From assembly GCF_963668385.1 (NCBI RefSeq), contig NZ_OY764327.1, positions 3,940,501-4,004,500 of the forward strand: DNA of 64,000 nt. The letters are read 5' to 3'. This DNA is from an uncultured Carboxylicivirga sp. GTDB taxonomy: Bacteria > Bacteroidota > Bacteroidia > Bacteroidales > Marinilabiliaceae. A program made the position numbers and the translations under genes. Below the pieces are notes generated by a model. The model was not told the origin of the DNA and ran no database searches. It was given only the letters and a program-made list of their open reading frames with translations. Shown piece by piece: positions 39,070-47,736 of this stretch (the first letter of the stretch is position 1; each line of letters begins with the position of its first letter).

Positions 39070-39082
39070 TGTTTATAATGAT

Positions 39083-39116
39083 ATTACTCCCCTTCGTTTC
39101 CTAACGAAGGGGTAAT
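39083..39116. repeat. Solitary REP-like hairpin between convergent genes
   Basis: CCCCTTCGTT (39089-39098), loop TCCT, AACGAAGGGG (39103-39112) form a perfect 10-bp stem, extended loosely by ATTA/TAAT. It is the same hairpin as unit A of the arrays at 40-41.5 kb. It occupies the spacer between menB and the convergent META-domain gene and may double as a terminator, although no T-run follows. Confidence 0.8.
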
Positions 39117-39118
39117 GT

Positions 39119-39805
39119 TTAATCTATATGTCGGGCCTCAATCACCACCTCATTACCATTAAGCAGCAGTAAGGTATTATTAAATTTATAATACGAAGTT
39201 ACTGATTGTAATGTTTTAAGGTATTCATCTTCTGTTTTTTGATTATTGCAATACATCTCTGTATTAATCATCTGTACAAAATTAATTCCGTTCCATCCTG
39301 TTGTTGCTTTTAGTTTACCATTGTAATGATTGCAAGCCGCTTGCCCCATAAAGGTCATTTCAGTTGTATTAATCTCAAGTGTTTGGTAAATTCCTTTAGG
39401 TACCTGTTTGTTATTAATGCTTATGATACTGTATATATCATAAAGATGGGTTATTTGTTGCTCTGTTGCTCGTTGTTCTGTTATATCCACTAACTCGTAT
39501 TTTATAGAAGAAGCATCAGCAGGTGGATTCTCAATATTAGTTTCCTTTACCTTGATAATATATGTTTGACCAAATTGATGATTAAAACCTTCAATATTTC
39601 CATAAAAATACTTCCATGGGCTCTCCATTTTTGATTTAACCAATAAGCAAGAAGTCGGAGCAACACCAGTACATGAGACTTTTACAGGAGCTACGTAATA
39701 TGTTTTTATATCGTAAGTACTTAATTCTGGAGCATTGATTGGTTTCTTTGCGGTTTGGCAAGATACTAGTATTAGAAAAAAGGATAGAAGTGGTAAATAT
39801 TTCAT
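39119..39805 (-). CDS. META-domain and DUF4377-like lipoprotein
   Basis: The 228-residue protein has a lipoprotein signal (MKYLPLLSFFLILVSC). The first half (YYVAPVKVSCTGVAPTSCLL, then SPWKYFYGNIEGFNHQFGQTY) fits DUF4377. The second half is a META domain, recognised by FMGQAACNHYNGKLKA and by KTEDEYLKTLQSVTSYY. META-domain lipoproteins such as HslJ are linked to stress tolerance in the envelope. Exact function is unknown. Confidence 0.9.
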   Translation of the reverse strand: MKYLPLLSFFLILVSCQTAKKPINAPELSTYDIKTYYVAPVKVSCTGVAPTSCLLVKSKMESPWKYFYGNIEGFNHQFGQTYIIKVKETNIENPPADASSIKYELVDITEQRATEQQITHLYDIYSIISINNKQVPKGIYQTLEINTTEMTFMGQAACNHYNGKLKATTGWNGINFVQMINTEMYCNNQKTEDEYLKTLQSVTSYYKFNNTLLLLNGNEVVIEARHID

Positions 39806-39957
39806 CGCTAAAATGTTTATGTTAATTTAATTCTAAACTATTATAATACCAAATCTTATGCCGTTTGTATAAGAACTGGCCTTCATTTTTAATAATGGTT
39901 GAGCTGCGTTATCAATATTTATTGATAATCATCTTTTTATCAGCTTTATTTATGCTT

Positions 39958-40494
39958 CCCTTCGTTTCCTAACGAAGGGAAATTTTTTTTATCAATTCTT
40001 ATTGATAAAGTTCAATAACATCAGTAATAAGCTATAAATACTTGCAGTAGGAATACGTAAAAATGAATTAAGAAATTTATGCTTCTCTTCATTTCCTAAC
40101 GAAGGGAAAATAGTCTCATCAATTCCTATTGATAAAGTTCAATAACATCAGTAATAAGCTATAAATACTTGCAGTAGGAATACGTAAAAATGAATTAAGA
40201 AATTTATGCTTCTCTTCATTTCCTAACGAAGGGAAATTTGTCTCATCCATTCCTATTGATAAGGTTCAATAACATTAAGTCATAAGCTATAAATACTTAC
40301 AGTAGGAATACGTAAAAATGAATTAAGAAATTAATGCTTCCCTTCGTTTCCTAACGAAGGGAAAATAGTCTCATCAATTCTTATTGATAAAGTTCAATAA
40401 AATCAGTAATAAGCTGCAAATATTTACAGTAGGAATATGATAAAATGAATTAAGAAATTCAAAACAATTAGCTCCTCGATAGGAATCGAGGAGC
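39958..40494. repeat. REP-like hairpin array, left of the RAYT gene
   Basis: Four tandem units of about 127 bp start at 39958, 40085, 40212 and 40340. Each holds hairpin A (stem CCCTTCGTT or variants, loop TCCT), hairpin B (ATCAAT, loop TCCT or TCTT, ATTGAT), a conserved spacer, and hairpin C (imperfect TTAC...GTAA stem, loop AGGA). The last unit ends with hairpin D at 40471-40494 (GCTCCTCGAT, loop AGGA). Precise A hairpins are 39958-39979, 40085-40106, 40212-40233 and 40340-40361. A related ATCAAT hairpin with loop ATTT lies at 39909-39928. No gene is present in 39806-40538. Confidence 0.9.
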
Positions 40495-40538
40495 AGGAGT
40501 TGAAAAATTGAGTTAAGTATGATAAATTTAATAATAAA

Positions 40539-41087
40539 ATGTCTTCAGAAAACTATTTAATAGGAGATCAACATGCTACATACTTTGTTACATTTACTAT
40601 AACTGATTGGATTGATGTTTTTACAAGGCTTAAGTATAAAGATTTGATTGTAGATTCTTTGAGATTTTGTCAGGATAATAAAGAGTTAAGAATCTTTGCA
40701 TGGGTACTAATGACAAATCATTTGCATATGATTTGTAAAACTGAATATCCTCAACAACTAAGTGATCTTATTCGAGATTTTAAGCAATTTACTGCTAAGA
40801 AACTTTTAAAGCTGATTGAAGAGGGTAAGGAAAGTCGAAGAGAATGGATGCTGTATCGTTTTCAATATGCAGGTAAATATGATAATAGAATTAGAAAGTA
40901 CAGATTCTGGCAAGACAAAAGTCATCCTGTTCTGATGGATAGCAATACTAAGCTTAATCAACGGTTAAACTATATCCATAATAACCCTGTAAAAGCTGGA
41001 TGGGTCTTGAATCCTGAAGATTATCCTTATAGTAGTGCCGTCAATTACTCAGGAGGTAAAGGGTTATTGGATGTAGAGTGTATATGA
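40539..41087 (+). CDS. REP-associated tyrosine transposase (RAYT)
   Basis: The 182 residues match the Y1 HUH transposase fold of the RAYT branch. The HUH motif is NHLHMI, and the catalytic-tyrosine helix is NYIHNNPVKAGWVL, with a preceding RFWQDKSHPVLMDSN. RAYTs bind and cut REP hairpins as single strands and are usually single-copy and domesticated. The flanks here support this: hairpin arrays with AGGA/TCCT loops begin within 50 bp on both sides. The reading frame is intact. It has no terminal features of an autonomous IS200/IS605 element. Confidence 0.92.
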   Translation: MSSENYLIGDQHATYFVTFTITDWIDVFTRLKYKDLIVDSLRFCQDNKELRIFAWVLMTNHLHMICKTEYPQQLSDLIRDFKQFTAKKLLKLIEEGKESRREWMLYRFQYAGKYDNRIRKYRFWQDKSHPVLMDSNTKLNQRLNYIHNNPVKAGWVLNPEDYPYSSAVNYSGGKGLLDVECI

Positions 41088-41107
41088 ATTGAAAACGCAA
41101 AACCTCC

Positions 41108-41450
41108 CCCTTCGTTTCCTAACAAAGGGAAAATTGTCTCATCAATTCTAATTGATAAAGTTCCTTAATATTAAGTAATAAGCTATAAATACTTACAGTA
41201 GGAATATGATAAAATGAATTAAGAAATTCAAAACAATTAGCTCCTCGATAGGAATCGAGGAGTAGGTCGAGGAGGTAGTAGAATTACTTTATGCTTCTCT
41301 TCGTTTCCTAACGAAGGGAAAATTGTCTCATCAATTCTTATTGATAAGTTCCTTAACATTAAGTCATCAGCTATAAATACTTACAGTAGGAATACGGTAA
41401 AATAAATTTAGAAATTCAAAATAATTAGCTCCTCGATAGTAATCGAGGAG
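41108..41450. repeat. REP-like hairpin array, right of the RAYT gene
   Basis: Two units of about 189 bp follow the RAYT gene. Each has hairpins A (41108-41129 and 41297-41318), B (41141-41156 and 41330-41345), C (about 41195 and 41385) and D (41241-41262 and 41429-41450). Hairpin A of the first unit has one stem mismatch, and D of the second has loop AGTA instead of AGGA. Compared with the left array, every unit here ends in D. No gene is present in 41088-41488. Confidence 0.9.
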
Positions 41451-41488
41451 AAGTTAGAGGAGCTAGAGTTGATTAGGATAAAGTGTTT

Positions 41489-43876
41489 TTATTCTTCATA
41501 ATACCCATGTCCATAAGAATATCGATATCCATAATTGTAACGATAATTGTATCCATAACCATAACCTTTTCTTATATTAAGATCATTTAAAAGGATACCA
41601 ACATTCTTAATCCCTTCTTCTGATACATTACGAAGAGTTTGCTCTGTAATTTTTTTGATAGAGTGATTTTGTCTTACCAAAAAGATTAAAGAATCGGCAT
41701 GACGCGCCAATAAAAATGGATCGGATACAATTCCCATTGGTGGTGTATCAATAATTATAAAATCAAACTCTTCCTTCAACTTTTTAAATAAAACTTCTGT
41801 TTTGGGAGAACTTATCAATTCCGAAGGATTAGGAGGAATATCTCCCGAAGGGATGACAGTTAAGTTATCTTGTTGATGAGGTACTTTAATTTCATCGTAC
41901 GTTGCCTTACCAATTAAATAGTTAGAAAGGCCCGTCATTCCTTTGGTTTCAACCAATTTGTTTAAGCCCGGTTTGCGAAGGTCAAATCCCAGAATCACTG
42001 TTTTTTTACCACTGATGGCTAAAGCTGCAGCAATATTGAGTGCACAAAATGTTTTGCCTTCACCAGGAATAGATGAGGTAACACTTACAATTGGACATTC
42101 AATACCTTGTGTAAGAAAATCAAGACGGGTTCTGACTCTCCTGAAACTTTCTGTAATTACCGATTTTGGATGATGTTGTACAACGTTGCTTTCTTCTTTC
42201 GAATTGTGCAATATCTGGCCAATAATTGGTTTATTAGTTAATTTGGTAACATCGTCTTCATCCAGGATTTTATTATTTAATACCTGACGAAGTCCAACAA
42301 AGGCAAGAGGTAGGAATAAGCCTATTAAGAGACTGTTTTTATAATTTCCACTTGTATTAGGTGCAATGATTCCATTGCTTTGGGCAGCTTCTAAAACCTT
42401 ATGATCAGGAGTGTTGGAAGCTTTTTGTATTTGAGATTCCGATCGTTTGCGAAGTAGAAAAGTATACACCTCGTTACTTAACTGAAATTTACGCTCTATT
42501 CCTAGTAATTTTCTTTCTGTTTCGGGTAATCCGTATAATTCTTTCTCATTTTCATTTTTTTGTGCTTCTAGTCTACTGACTGTTTCATTAATAACATCCA
42601 ATTGGCTGTTAATAGATTTTAAAAGGGTTTCAGTGGCTACTTTTATTTGTCCTTCCAACTCTCTGTTAGCCAGGTTTAAATCTTCACTAAACGAACTGCG
42701 CATTCCCAAACGTTGGGTATTGAGTTCAACAATTTGGCGTATTTGCTCCGATAGTATATCATTATCTATCTCATATTGTGCCGGTGCAATAATCTCTCCT
42801 TCAGCGAATCCGTTTGAAAAGTAGTTTTTTAAATAGTTATAATATCTGCGGGTAATTTCTATTTGAGCCATTTTTTGCTCAATTTCCTGTAATCCACTGA
42901 ATAAATATTGAGCTTTAACAGAAACACTTTGGATGCGGTTATCTGTTCTGAATTGACTTAATTCAGAGCCGGTAAGGTATAATGAGTCTGAAATAACTCC
43001 CAATTGATCTTCAATAAATTTGATAGTATTGGTAGCAATCTGATTTTTTTGCTCCAGATTATTTTGAATAAAAACTTTTGCAAGCTGATTTAGAAAAATA
43101 GTATTTTTAAGATTGTTTTTTCCTGTTACTGAAACACGTATAATAGATGAGCTTTCGTTTGCTCTGAATGTTCTAAGTGTTGATTTATATCGGGATGCAA
43201 TATTTAAAGGGTGATTAAAAATAAAATACATCTCCTGATTAGAAGAGCTGGTTCCTCTATAATTTTCAATTTTAAAACGTGCCCAAGGTAAATTAACTAC
43301 TTCTCCAAAATGGAAGGTTTGTTCAAAGTTGATTGGTCCGGTACCCGATCCATTTCTGTTATCTTTATATAAATATGAACCTGCATTTTCGGTATGAACC
43401 TTTATTCTGTATTCTTTTTTATTGATGAACTCAAGGTAAATAGGAGTATTGAGGATCTGTTGGTGCAACGAGTCAAATTCGACTTTAAAAGGTTCATCAT
43501 GATAAACCTCAGTGTGTTTCATCCTGCCCTGAATAAAATAACTTAAATGAAAATCCAGTTGATCAACCGTTTCTTTTATTACATCCCATGAGGTAAGAAT
43601 GGCCATTTGATTTTCCATGTTTTGTTGACCTGGTGTAAGACCAAAGCCTTCCATCATATTACTATTGGGCATCTTGTCACCTCTTTCTTCTATCAGTAAA
43701 GAAATAGATGCTCTGTATGTTGGAAGAGTATAACGATGAATGAAAAAAACAATCGTTAAGCATATTGGAATTGTAATAGCAAACAACCACCAGAAATGTA
43801 ATAAGTCGAATAAGAAGCGTTTGGTGTCGAAACTAAATCCCGTTGATTGATTGTTATTCGGTTGATTCTGTGCCAC
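41489..43876 (-). CDS. Wzc-type polysaccharide co-polymerase and tyrosine autokinase
   Basis: This 795-residue inner-membrane protein controls chain length and export. The N-terminal Wzz domain has one membrane helix (LLHFWWLFAITIPICLTIVF) and a second at about 500-520; a long coiled coil lies between. The BY-kinase domain has Walker A SIPGEGKTF (about residue 602), A' VILGFDLRKPG (about 627) and Walker B DFIIIDTPPMG (about 707). The last 25 residues are a tyrosine cluster with eleven tyrosines, the autophosphorylation site. It is 6 bp downstream of the export lipoprotein gene and forms one operon with it. Confidence 0.94.
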   Translation of the reverse strand: MAQNQPNNNQSTGFSFDTKRFLFDLLHFWWLFAITIPICLTIVFFIHRYTLPTYRASISLLIEERGDKMPNSNMMEGFGLTPGQQNMENQMAILTSWDVIKETVDQLDFHLSYFIQGRMKHTEVYHDEPFKVEFDSLHQQILNTPIYLEFINKKEYRIKVHTENAGSYLYKDNRNGSGTGPINFEQTFHFGEVVNLPWARFKIENYRGTSSSNQEMYFIFNHPLNIASRYKSTLRTFRANESSSIIRVSVTGKNNLKNTIFLNQLAKVFIQNNLEQKNQIATNTIKFIEDQLGVISDSLYLTGSELSQFRTDNRIQSVSVKAQYLFSGLQEIEQKMAQIEITRRYYNYLKNYFSNGFAEGEIIAPAQYEIDNDILSEQIRQIVELNTQRLGMRSSFSEDLNLANRELEGQIKVATETLLKSINSQLDVINETVSRLEAQKNENEKELYGLPETERKLLGIERKFQLSNEVYTFLLRKRSESQIQKASNTPDHKVLEAAQSNGIIAPNTSGNYKNSLLIGLFLPLAFVGLRQVLNNKILDEDDVTKLTNKPIIGQILHNSKEESNVVQHHPKSVITESFRRVRTRLDFLTQGIECPIVSVTSSIPGEGKTFCALNIAAALAISGKKTVILGFDLRKPGLNKLVETKGMTGLSNYLIGKATYDEIKVPHQQDNLTVIPSGDIPPNPSELISSPKTEVLFKKLKEEFDFIIIDTPPMGIVSDPFLLARHADSLIFLVRQNHSIKKITEQTLRNVSEEGIKNVGILLNDLNIRKGYGYGYNYRYNYGYRYSYGHGYYEE

Positions 43877-43882
43877 TCTTTA

Positions 43883-44692
43883 TTATTTTATTAGTGAATC
43901 AAGTGTTAAATATAGTGCAAGTAATCCGGTGATAATACCAAGAGAAAAGGACTCACCTATGCCAAATTGTTTGGCTCGCATTGGTCGCACATATAACATA
44001 TCGTTGGGATAGATATAATAATATTCAGAATTAACAATATTTTTATCAGTTAAATCAATGGTGTAGGTTACCGGACCGTCAGGTAATTGTCGGAGTAATT
44101 GCAACTTTTTCTGTTTTCCGTATGGGGTTATTCCTCCTGCTATAGCTACAGCTTCAAATATGGTTATTTGCTCTTTAGTCATGCTATGAACTCCCTGGCT
44201 TCTGAATTCACCTAAAGTTGTAAAAGTGTTGGTAGCCAATTTAAAAGTAAGGTTGTATTCTTTTAAAAAAGGTTTTAATGCCTGTTTAACACGCTCTTTT
44301 CCTTTTACAACATTACAGCCTAGTAGGTTAATTTTACCTATATAAGGGAAGTCAATATTCATACTATCATCGATTTGATAATAGAAGAAGGTTTGATTTT
44401 GCTGGCCACCACCGGTACTACCACTCCGACTCTGGTTAAAGAATTCTGAGATTTTTTCATCAGGAGTAGATACATTGATAAAAAGGTAATCATTAGGTTG
44501 TAGCATATACTTATCAGTAATACCTTCCATGTCGGCGTATGGATTACTGTAGTTTTTATCAGAACTTTTGTCCTGAAGTAATACAATTTCTTTTTGTGGA
44601 ATACAGCTAAATAATATGGCTGATAGTAGAATTCCATATAGGTATGGAGAACTGATTGTATTTTTAATTCTGGAAATAAAAAGCTGCATCAA
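43883..44692 (-). CDS. Wza-type polysaccharide export lipoprotein
   Basis: The 269 residues start with a signal ending in AILFSC, so the protein is lipidated. The polysaccharide export (Poly_export) domain follows (KYMLQPNDYLFINVSTPDEK), and a soluble ligand-binding beta-grasp segment contains VHSMTKEQITIFEAVAIAGG. A hydrophobic C-terminal segment (SFSLGIITGLLALYLTL) differs from the classical Wza helix. It is shorter than E. coli Wza, as is usual in Bacteroidota. It forms the outer-membrane exit for the capsule together with the Wzc-type protein. Confidence 0.92.
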   Translation of the reverse strand: MMQLFISRIKNTISSPYLYGILLSAILFSCIPQKEIVLLQDKSSDKNYSNPYADMEGITDKYMLQPNDYLFINVSTPDEKISEFFNQSRSGSTGGGQQNQTFFYYQIDDSMNIDFPYIGKINLLGCNVVKGKERVKQALKPFLKEYNLTFKLATNTFTTLGEFRSQGVHSMTKEQITIFEAVAIAGGITPYGKQKKLQLLRQLPDGPVTYTIDLTDKNIVNSEYYYIYPNDMLYVRPMRAKQFGIGESFSLGIITGLLALYLTLDSLIK

Positions 44693-44724
44693 TTTCGTGT
44701 CTGTTGATTTTGAATATTAGAAAT

Positions 44725-44758
44725 CAAAAATAAGCTTTTCTAAATAAAATAAAGCAAA
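44725..44758 (-). promoter_or_regulatory. Probable promoter of the wza-wzc operon
   Basis: On the minus strand TATTTTTG (44725-44732) fits TAnnTTTG, with TTTG at 44755-44758, 22 bp upstream. It is 32 bp before the export lipoprotein start. The rest of the 44693-45071 spacer is AT-rich with a half-hairpin relic AATCGAGGAG at 44911-44920. Confidence 0.5.
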
Positions 44759-45071
44759 GCATAGCTCTTTTATGCTTAAGCCATAAGATTCAAATGATTT
44801 TATGTTCTTTCATAGAGGTTGATAATTATAGTTTTATAATAACATATTTTAATTATGAAATATTCTTCTCTAAAGAACAAAAAGTGGACTTATAAGTGCT
44901 ATTCATTAAGAATCGAGGAGGAGGTAAAGGAAGCAAATAATTAAAATATTGAAATGGCTAACATATTGATTAAATTGCTTCAAGCATTATAGATATTACA
45001 TCTTTGATATAAACTGATAACAAAGGCTTCTTTTCTGCGTATATTTTATTCATTAAACAGAAAAAGCTTGC

Positions 45072-45079
45072 TATTTTTG
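45072..45079 (+). promoter_or_regulatory. -7 promoter element of the initiating glycosyltransferase gene
   Basis: TATTTTTG matches TAnnTTTG and is 24 bp before the ATG at 45104. It overlaps the upstream extension of the frame, which is therefore unlikely to be translated. Confidence 0.55.
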
Positions 45080-45103
45080 CAGATACGATATATAAAATGC
45101 TTT

Positions 45104-46225
45104 ATGGACGAATTGACAATTCAGCTTTTAATACCTTTTGCTACCTTTTTATCATTTATTGTGGTTTTTCTATCAATACCAACCATACTACGTGTGGCTA
45201 AAATGAAAAATCTTTTTGATGAACCTAACCGAAGAACAGTGCACAGAGTGAAGATTCCAACCTTAGGTGGAATGGCTATTTTTATTGGTTTTATTTTCAC
45301 CTACTCATTATTTGTTGATTGGTTTCAATTTCCGCATATACCTTTTCTGACTTCTTCGTTGGTAATAATTTTTGCTATTGGTATAAAGGATGATATACTG
45401 GCAACAGCCCCCATGGTTAAATTGGGCGGACAACTTCTGGCTGCACTTATTGTTGTTGGATTAGGACATGTGGTATTAACTGATTTTCATGGTTTTTTTG
45501 GTATTCAACCCAATGCTTTTTGGGGGACTGTATTTACCATTTTTACGATTATATTTTTGGTCAATGGATTTAATCTGATTGATGGAATAGACGGGTTAGC
45601 AGCTATAACAGGTATTATTTCTCTTTTCTCTTTTTCTGTATGGTTCTTTATTAATGGAGAATATCATATCCCGGTATTAGCAGCAGCCTTAATTGGAGGG
45701 TTATTGGCTTTTTCCTATTATAATATTTTTTCAAAACGTCAGAAAATATTCATGGGAGATACCGGATCGTTGGTACTTGGTTTTTTGGTTTCAATAGTTG
45801 CTATTCGATTTAGTGAAATGAATGGAATGGTTCACCGTCATTACCTCGAATATCAAATGAACAGTGCTCCTGCTGTAGCCATGGCTATCTTAATAGTACC
45901 TTTTATTGATACGGTAAGAGTTTTCTTTTTACGTGTATCTCAAGGTAATTCGCCCTTTATGGCAGATAAGAACCATATCCATCACCGTATGCTGGCATTG
46001 GGCTTTACTCATTTACAGGTCTCACTAATAATTGGTGCGGTTAATATTGCATTTGTAATTTTAGGGTTCAGTCTTCGTAATATTGGTGTGCTTAAATTAA
46101 CGATTGTTGTTTTTTCATTGGGAATGACAGTTGCTTATATTCCATCCTGGGCATTGTATCATAAAAAGAAAAGCTTTATTAAGAGATTGAAAAGAATAAA
46201 GCACCGAAGTGAGTTAGCTGAATAG
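45104..46225 (+). CDS. WecA/TagO-type undecaprenyl-phosphate sugar-1-phosphate transferase
   Basis: The 373-residue membrane protein has about ten hydrophobic segments and the family's catalytic blocks. DEPNRRTVHRVKIPTLGG lies near the N-terminus, then GIKDDILATAPMVKL with the paired aspartates, then NLIDGIDGLAAITG, and KNHIHHRMLALGFTH in the late cytoplasmic loop. It transfers GlcNAc-1-P or a similar sugar phosphate to undecaprenyl phosphate, starting capsule or O-antigen repeat synthesis. It is the only plus-strand core enzyme of this locus. Confidence 0.92.
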   Translation: MDELTIQLLIPFATFLSFIVVFLSIPTILRVAKMKNLFDEPNRRTVHRVKIPTLGGMAIFIGFIFTYSLFVDWFQFPHIPFLTSSLVIIFAIGIKDDILATAPMVKLGGQLLAALIVVGLGHVVLTDFHGFFGIQPNAFWGTVFTIFTIIFLVNGFNLIDGIDGLAAITGIISLFSFSVWFFINGEYHIPVLAAALIGGLLAFSYYNIFSKRQKIFMGDTGSLVLGFLVSIVAIRFSEMNGMVHRHYLEYQMNSAPAVAMAILIVPFIDTVRVFFLRVSQGNSPFMADKNHIHHRMLALGFTHLQVSLIIGAVNIAFVILGFSLRNIGVLKLTIVVFSLGMTVAYIPSWALYHKKKSFIKRLKRIKHRSELAE

Positions 46226-46385
46226 GATAATAGTCAATAGATTATGGGCTAAGAGGTGAATAGATCTGGAAAAAATTGAAAGATTTTGGATTAATATTTG
46301 ACTACTAACCTATATTTTCTGTAATTAATTTGAATACGTATTTTATGCTCATTGATGATTCTTCGATTGAGGATTGATTCTTATA

Positions 46386-46484
46386 ATCGAATGAGCATCG
46401 AACAACTATCAAACAGAGATCGAATAACCATCGAACGACCTCCGAAGGAATATCGAATGACCATCGAATAAACTACGAAGGGTA
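46386..46484. repeat. Nine-copy 11-bp degenerate tandem array
   Basis: Nine contiguous 11-bp units occupy exactly 99 bp. The first is ATCGAATGAGC and the fifth is ATCGAACGACC. Every unit matches NNCRAA at its start; six of nine begin with ATCGAA. An inverted TTCGATT word precedes the array near 46365. The spacer 46226-46600 contains no gene and also has TAG words near 46230-46270. Confidence 0.85.
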
Positions 46485-46600
46485 TGCGTGTAGCACCTCA
46501 ATAATCTCCAATTTGTGAGTAAGAGTTTACGATGGCATTTATCGCTTCTCAATATTATAGGAGCTTGCTAATGTTAATATGTTTAGCTTAATTGTAAGAA

Positions 46601-47713
46601 ATGAGTGAATCAAAGCAAATCGAAAAAGAGGCTATTGAGTCTCTGATACATTTAAATCTATGTGGTCAGATTGTAGTTTCTTTTGAGAAAGCTTTAGAAG
46701 CATCATTTGTTCAACTAGCTGTCGTGCATGGATTAGGGGCTAATATATTTCTTAAGGTTAAAAGGGAAAAAATAGTTGGGATTAGCGAAGAGCACATTGA
46801 TTTATGGAAAAGGAATTATTTCCAGATATCGCTTCAATTTCAACAAAAACTAAAGGTATTTCTCGAAATACAAGAATTGTTTAAGCAAAATAATATCCCA
46901 ATAGTAGCATTAAAAGGTATAGCTTTAGCTATCTCGTTATATGATGATGAAGGGGTGCGCCCAATGGGGGATATTGATATACTAGTGCCGGAAGGTAAAG
47001 CGATGGAAGCATTAAAATTACTTAAGAATGCAGGAGCAATACAAGCCTATACGCCTCGTTCTGTTATTCATGAGAAAGCTCATTCGCATGTAAGAGCTGT
47101 CAATTATAACGGTGTGTTGGTTGAAATTCATCAACGATTATTTGCCTTGGGAAACAGATTTTATGTGGATACAAATGCTTGCTTCGATAACACGAAAAGT
47201 ATTATGTACCAAATGAAAAATATCCTTGTATTAAATGACTTATATATGGCCTATCATTTAATTTGTCATTTGGCTTATAATGTAAAAAATGAAGGTTTAC
47301 GTCTGGGGTGGCTTTTAGATATTGCTTTATTGCTTAATAAACAAAATAATCTGTTAGATTTTGTTCAAGAGGTTCTCAGTTTTAAGTCAGCCTTAAGGAA
47401 GGAAATCTTGGATGTGATAAAAATGGCATCCTTATTTCTTTGCGTTGAAAAACAAAAGTGTATACTGAAAGATAATGATGAGGAACAATATACACATTTG
47501 GTAGAGAAGTATGTAAAATTACGAGAAAACAAGGTAATGTATAAAATTACCAATGTAAAGGAGATCTTTAGTGTGCCAGGATGGAGTAATAAGTTGCAAT
47601 TATTGTGGTATGAGTTGTTTCCTTCGAAAGAGTATATGTGTGAATGGAATGGAAACAGAAAAGAGTGTTTATTAAAACTTCATATAAAGCGACTTCTAAA
47701 TGTAAGGAGATAA
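46601..47713 (+). CDS. Nucleotidyltransferase family protein (PF14907 type)
   Basis: The 370-residue protein carries the pattern of the uncharacterised nucleotidyltransferase family often found in polysaccharide loci: PIVALKGIALAISLYDDEG followed by RPMGDIDILVPEGK. The G-x-DID(I/L) motif supplies the metal-binding aspartates. A later segment (NDLYMAYHLICHLAYN, then LRLGWLLDIALLL) is helical. The substrate is unknown, and it has no transmembrane segment. Position between the initiating transferase and the glycosyltransferases suggests a role in the same pathway. Confidence 0.8.
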   Translation: MSESKQIEKEAIESLIHLNLCGQIVVSFEKALEASFVQLAVVHGLGANIFLKVKREKIVGISEEHIDLWKRNYFQISLQFQQKLKVFLEIQELFKQNNIPIVALKGIALAISLYDDEGVRPMGDIDILVPEGKAMEALKLLKNAGAIQAYTPRSVIHEKAHSHVRAVNYNGVLVEIHQRLFALGNRFYVDTNACFDNTKSIMYQMKNILVLNDLYMAYHLICHLAYNVKNEGLRLGWLLDIALLLNKQNNLLDFVQEVLSFKSALRKEILDVIKMASLFLCVEKQKCILKDNDEEQYTHLVEKYVKLRENKVMYKITNVKEIFSVPGWSNKLQLLWYELFPSKEYMCEWNGNRKECLLKLHIKRLLNVRR

Positions 47714-47736
47714 GGATTGTTTGTTAAATAAATAGC

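Noticed and set aside
39909-39928. Member of the AGGA/TCCT hairpin family
   Set aside because: The stem matches hairpin B but the loop is ATTT, so it is listed only as a related or decayed copy.
39958-41450. CRISPR array
   Set aside because: The period is 127-189 bp with long conserved units and no short regular repeat with unique spacers; no cas genes are near, and a RAYT is present.
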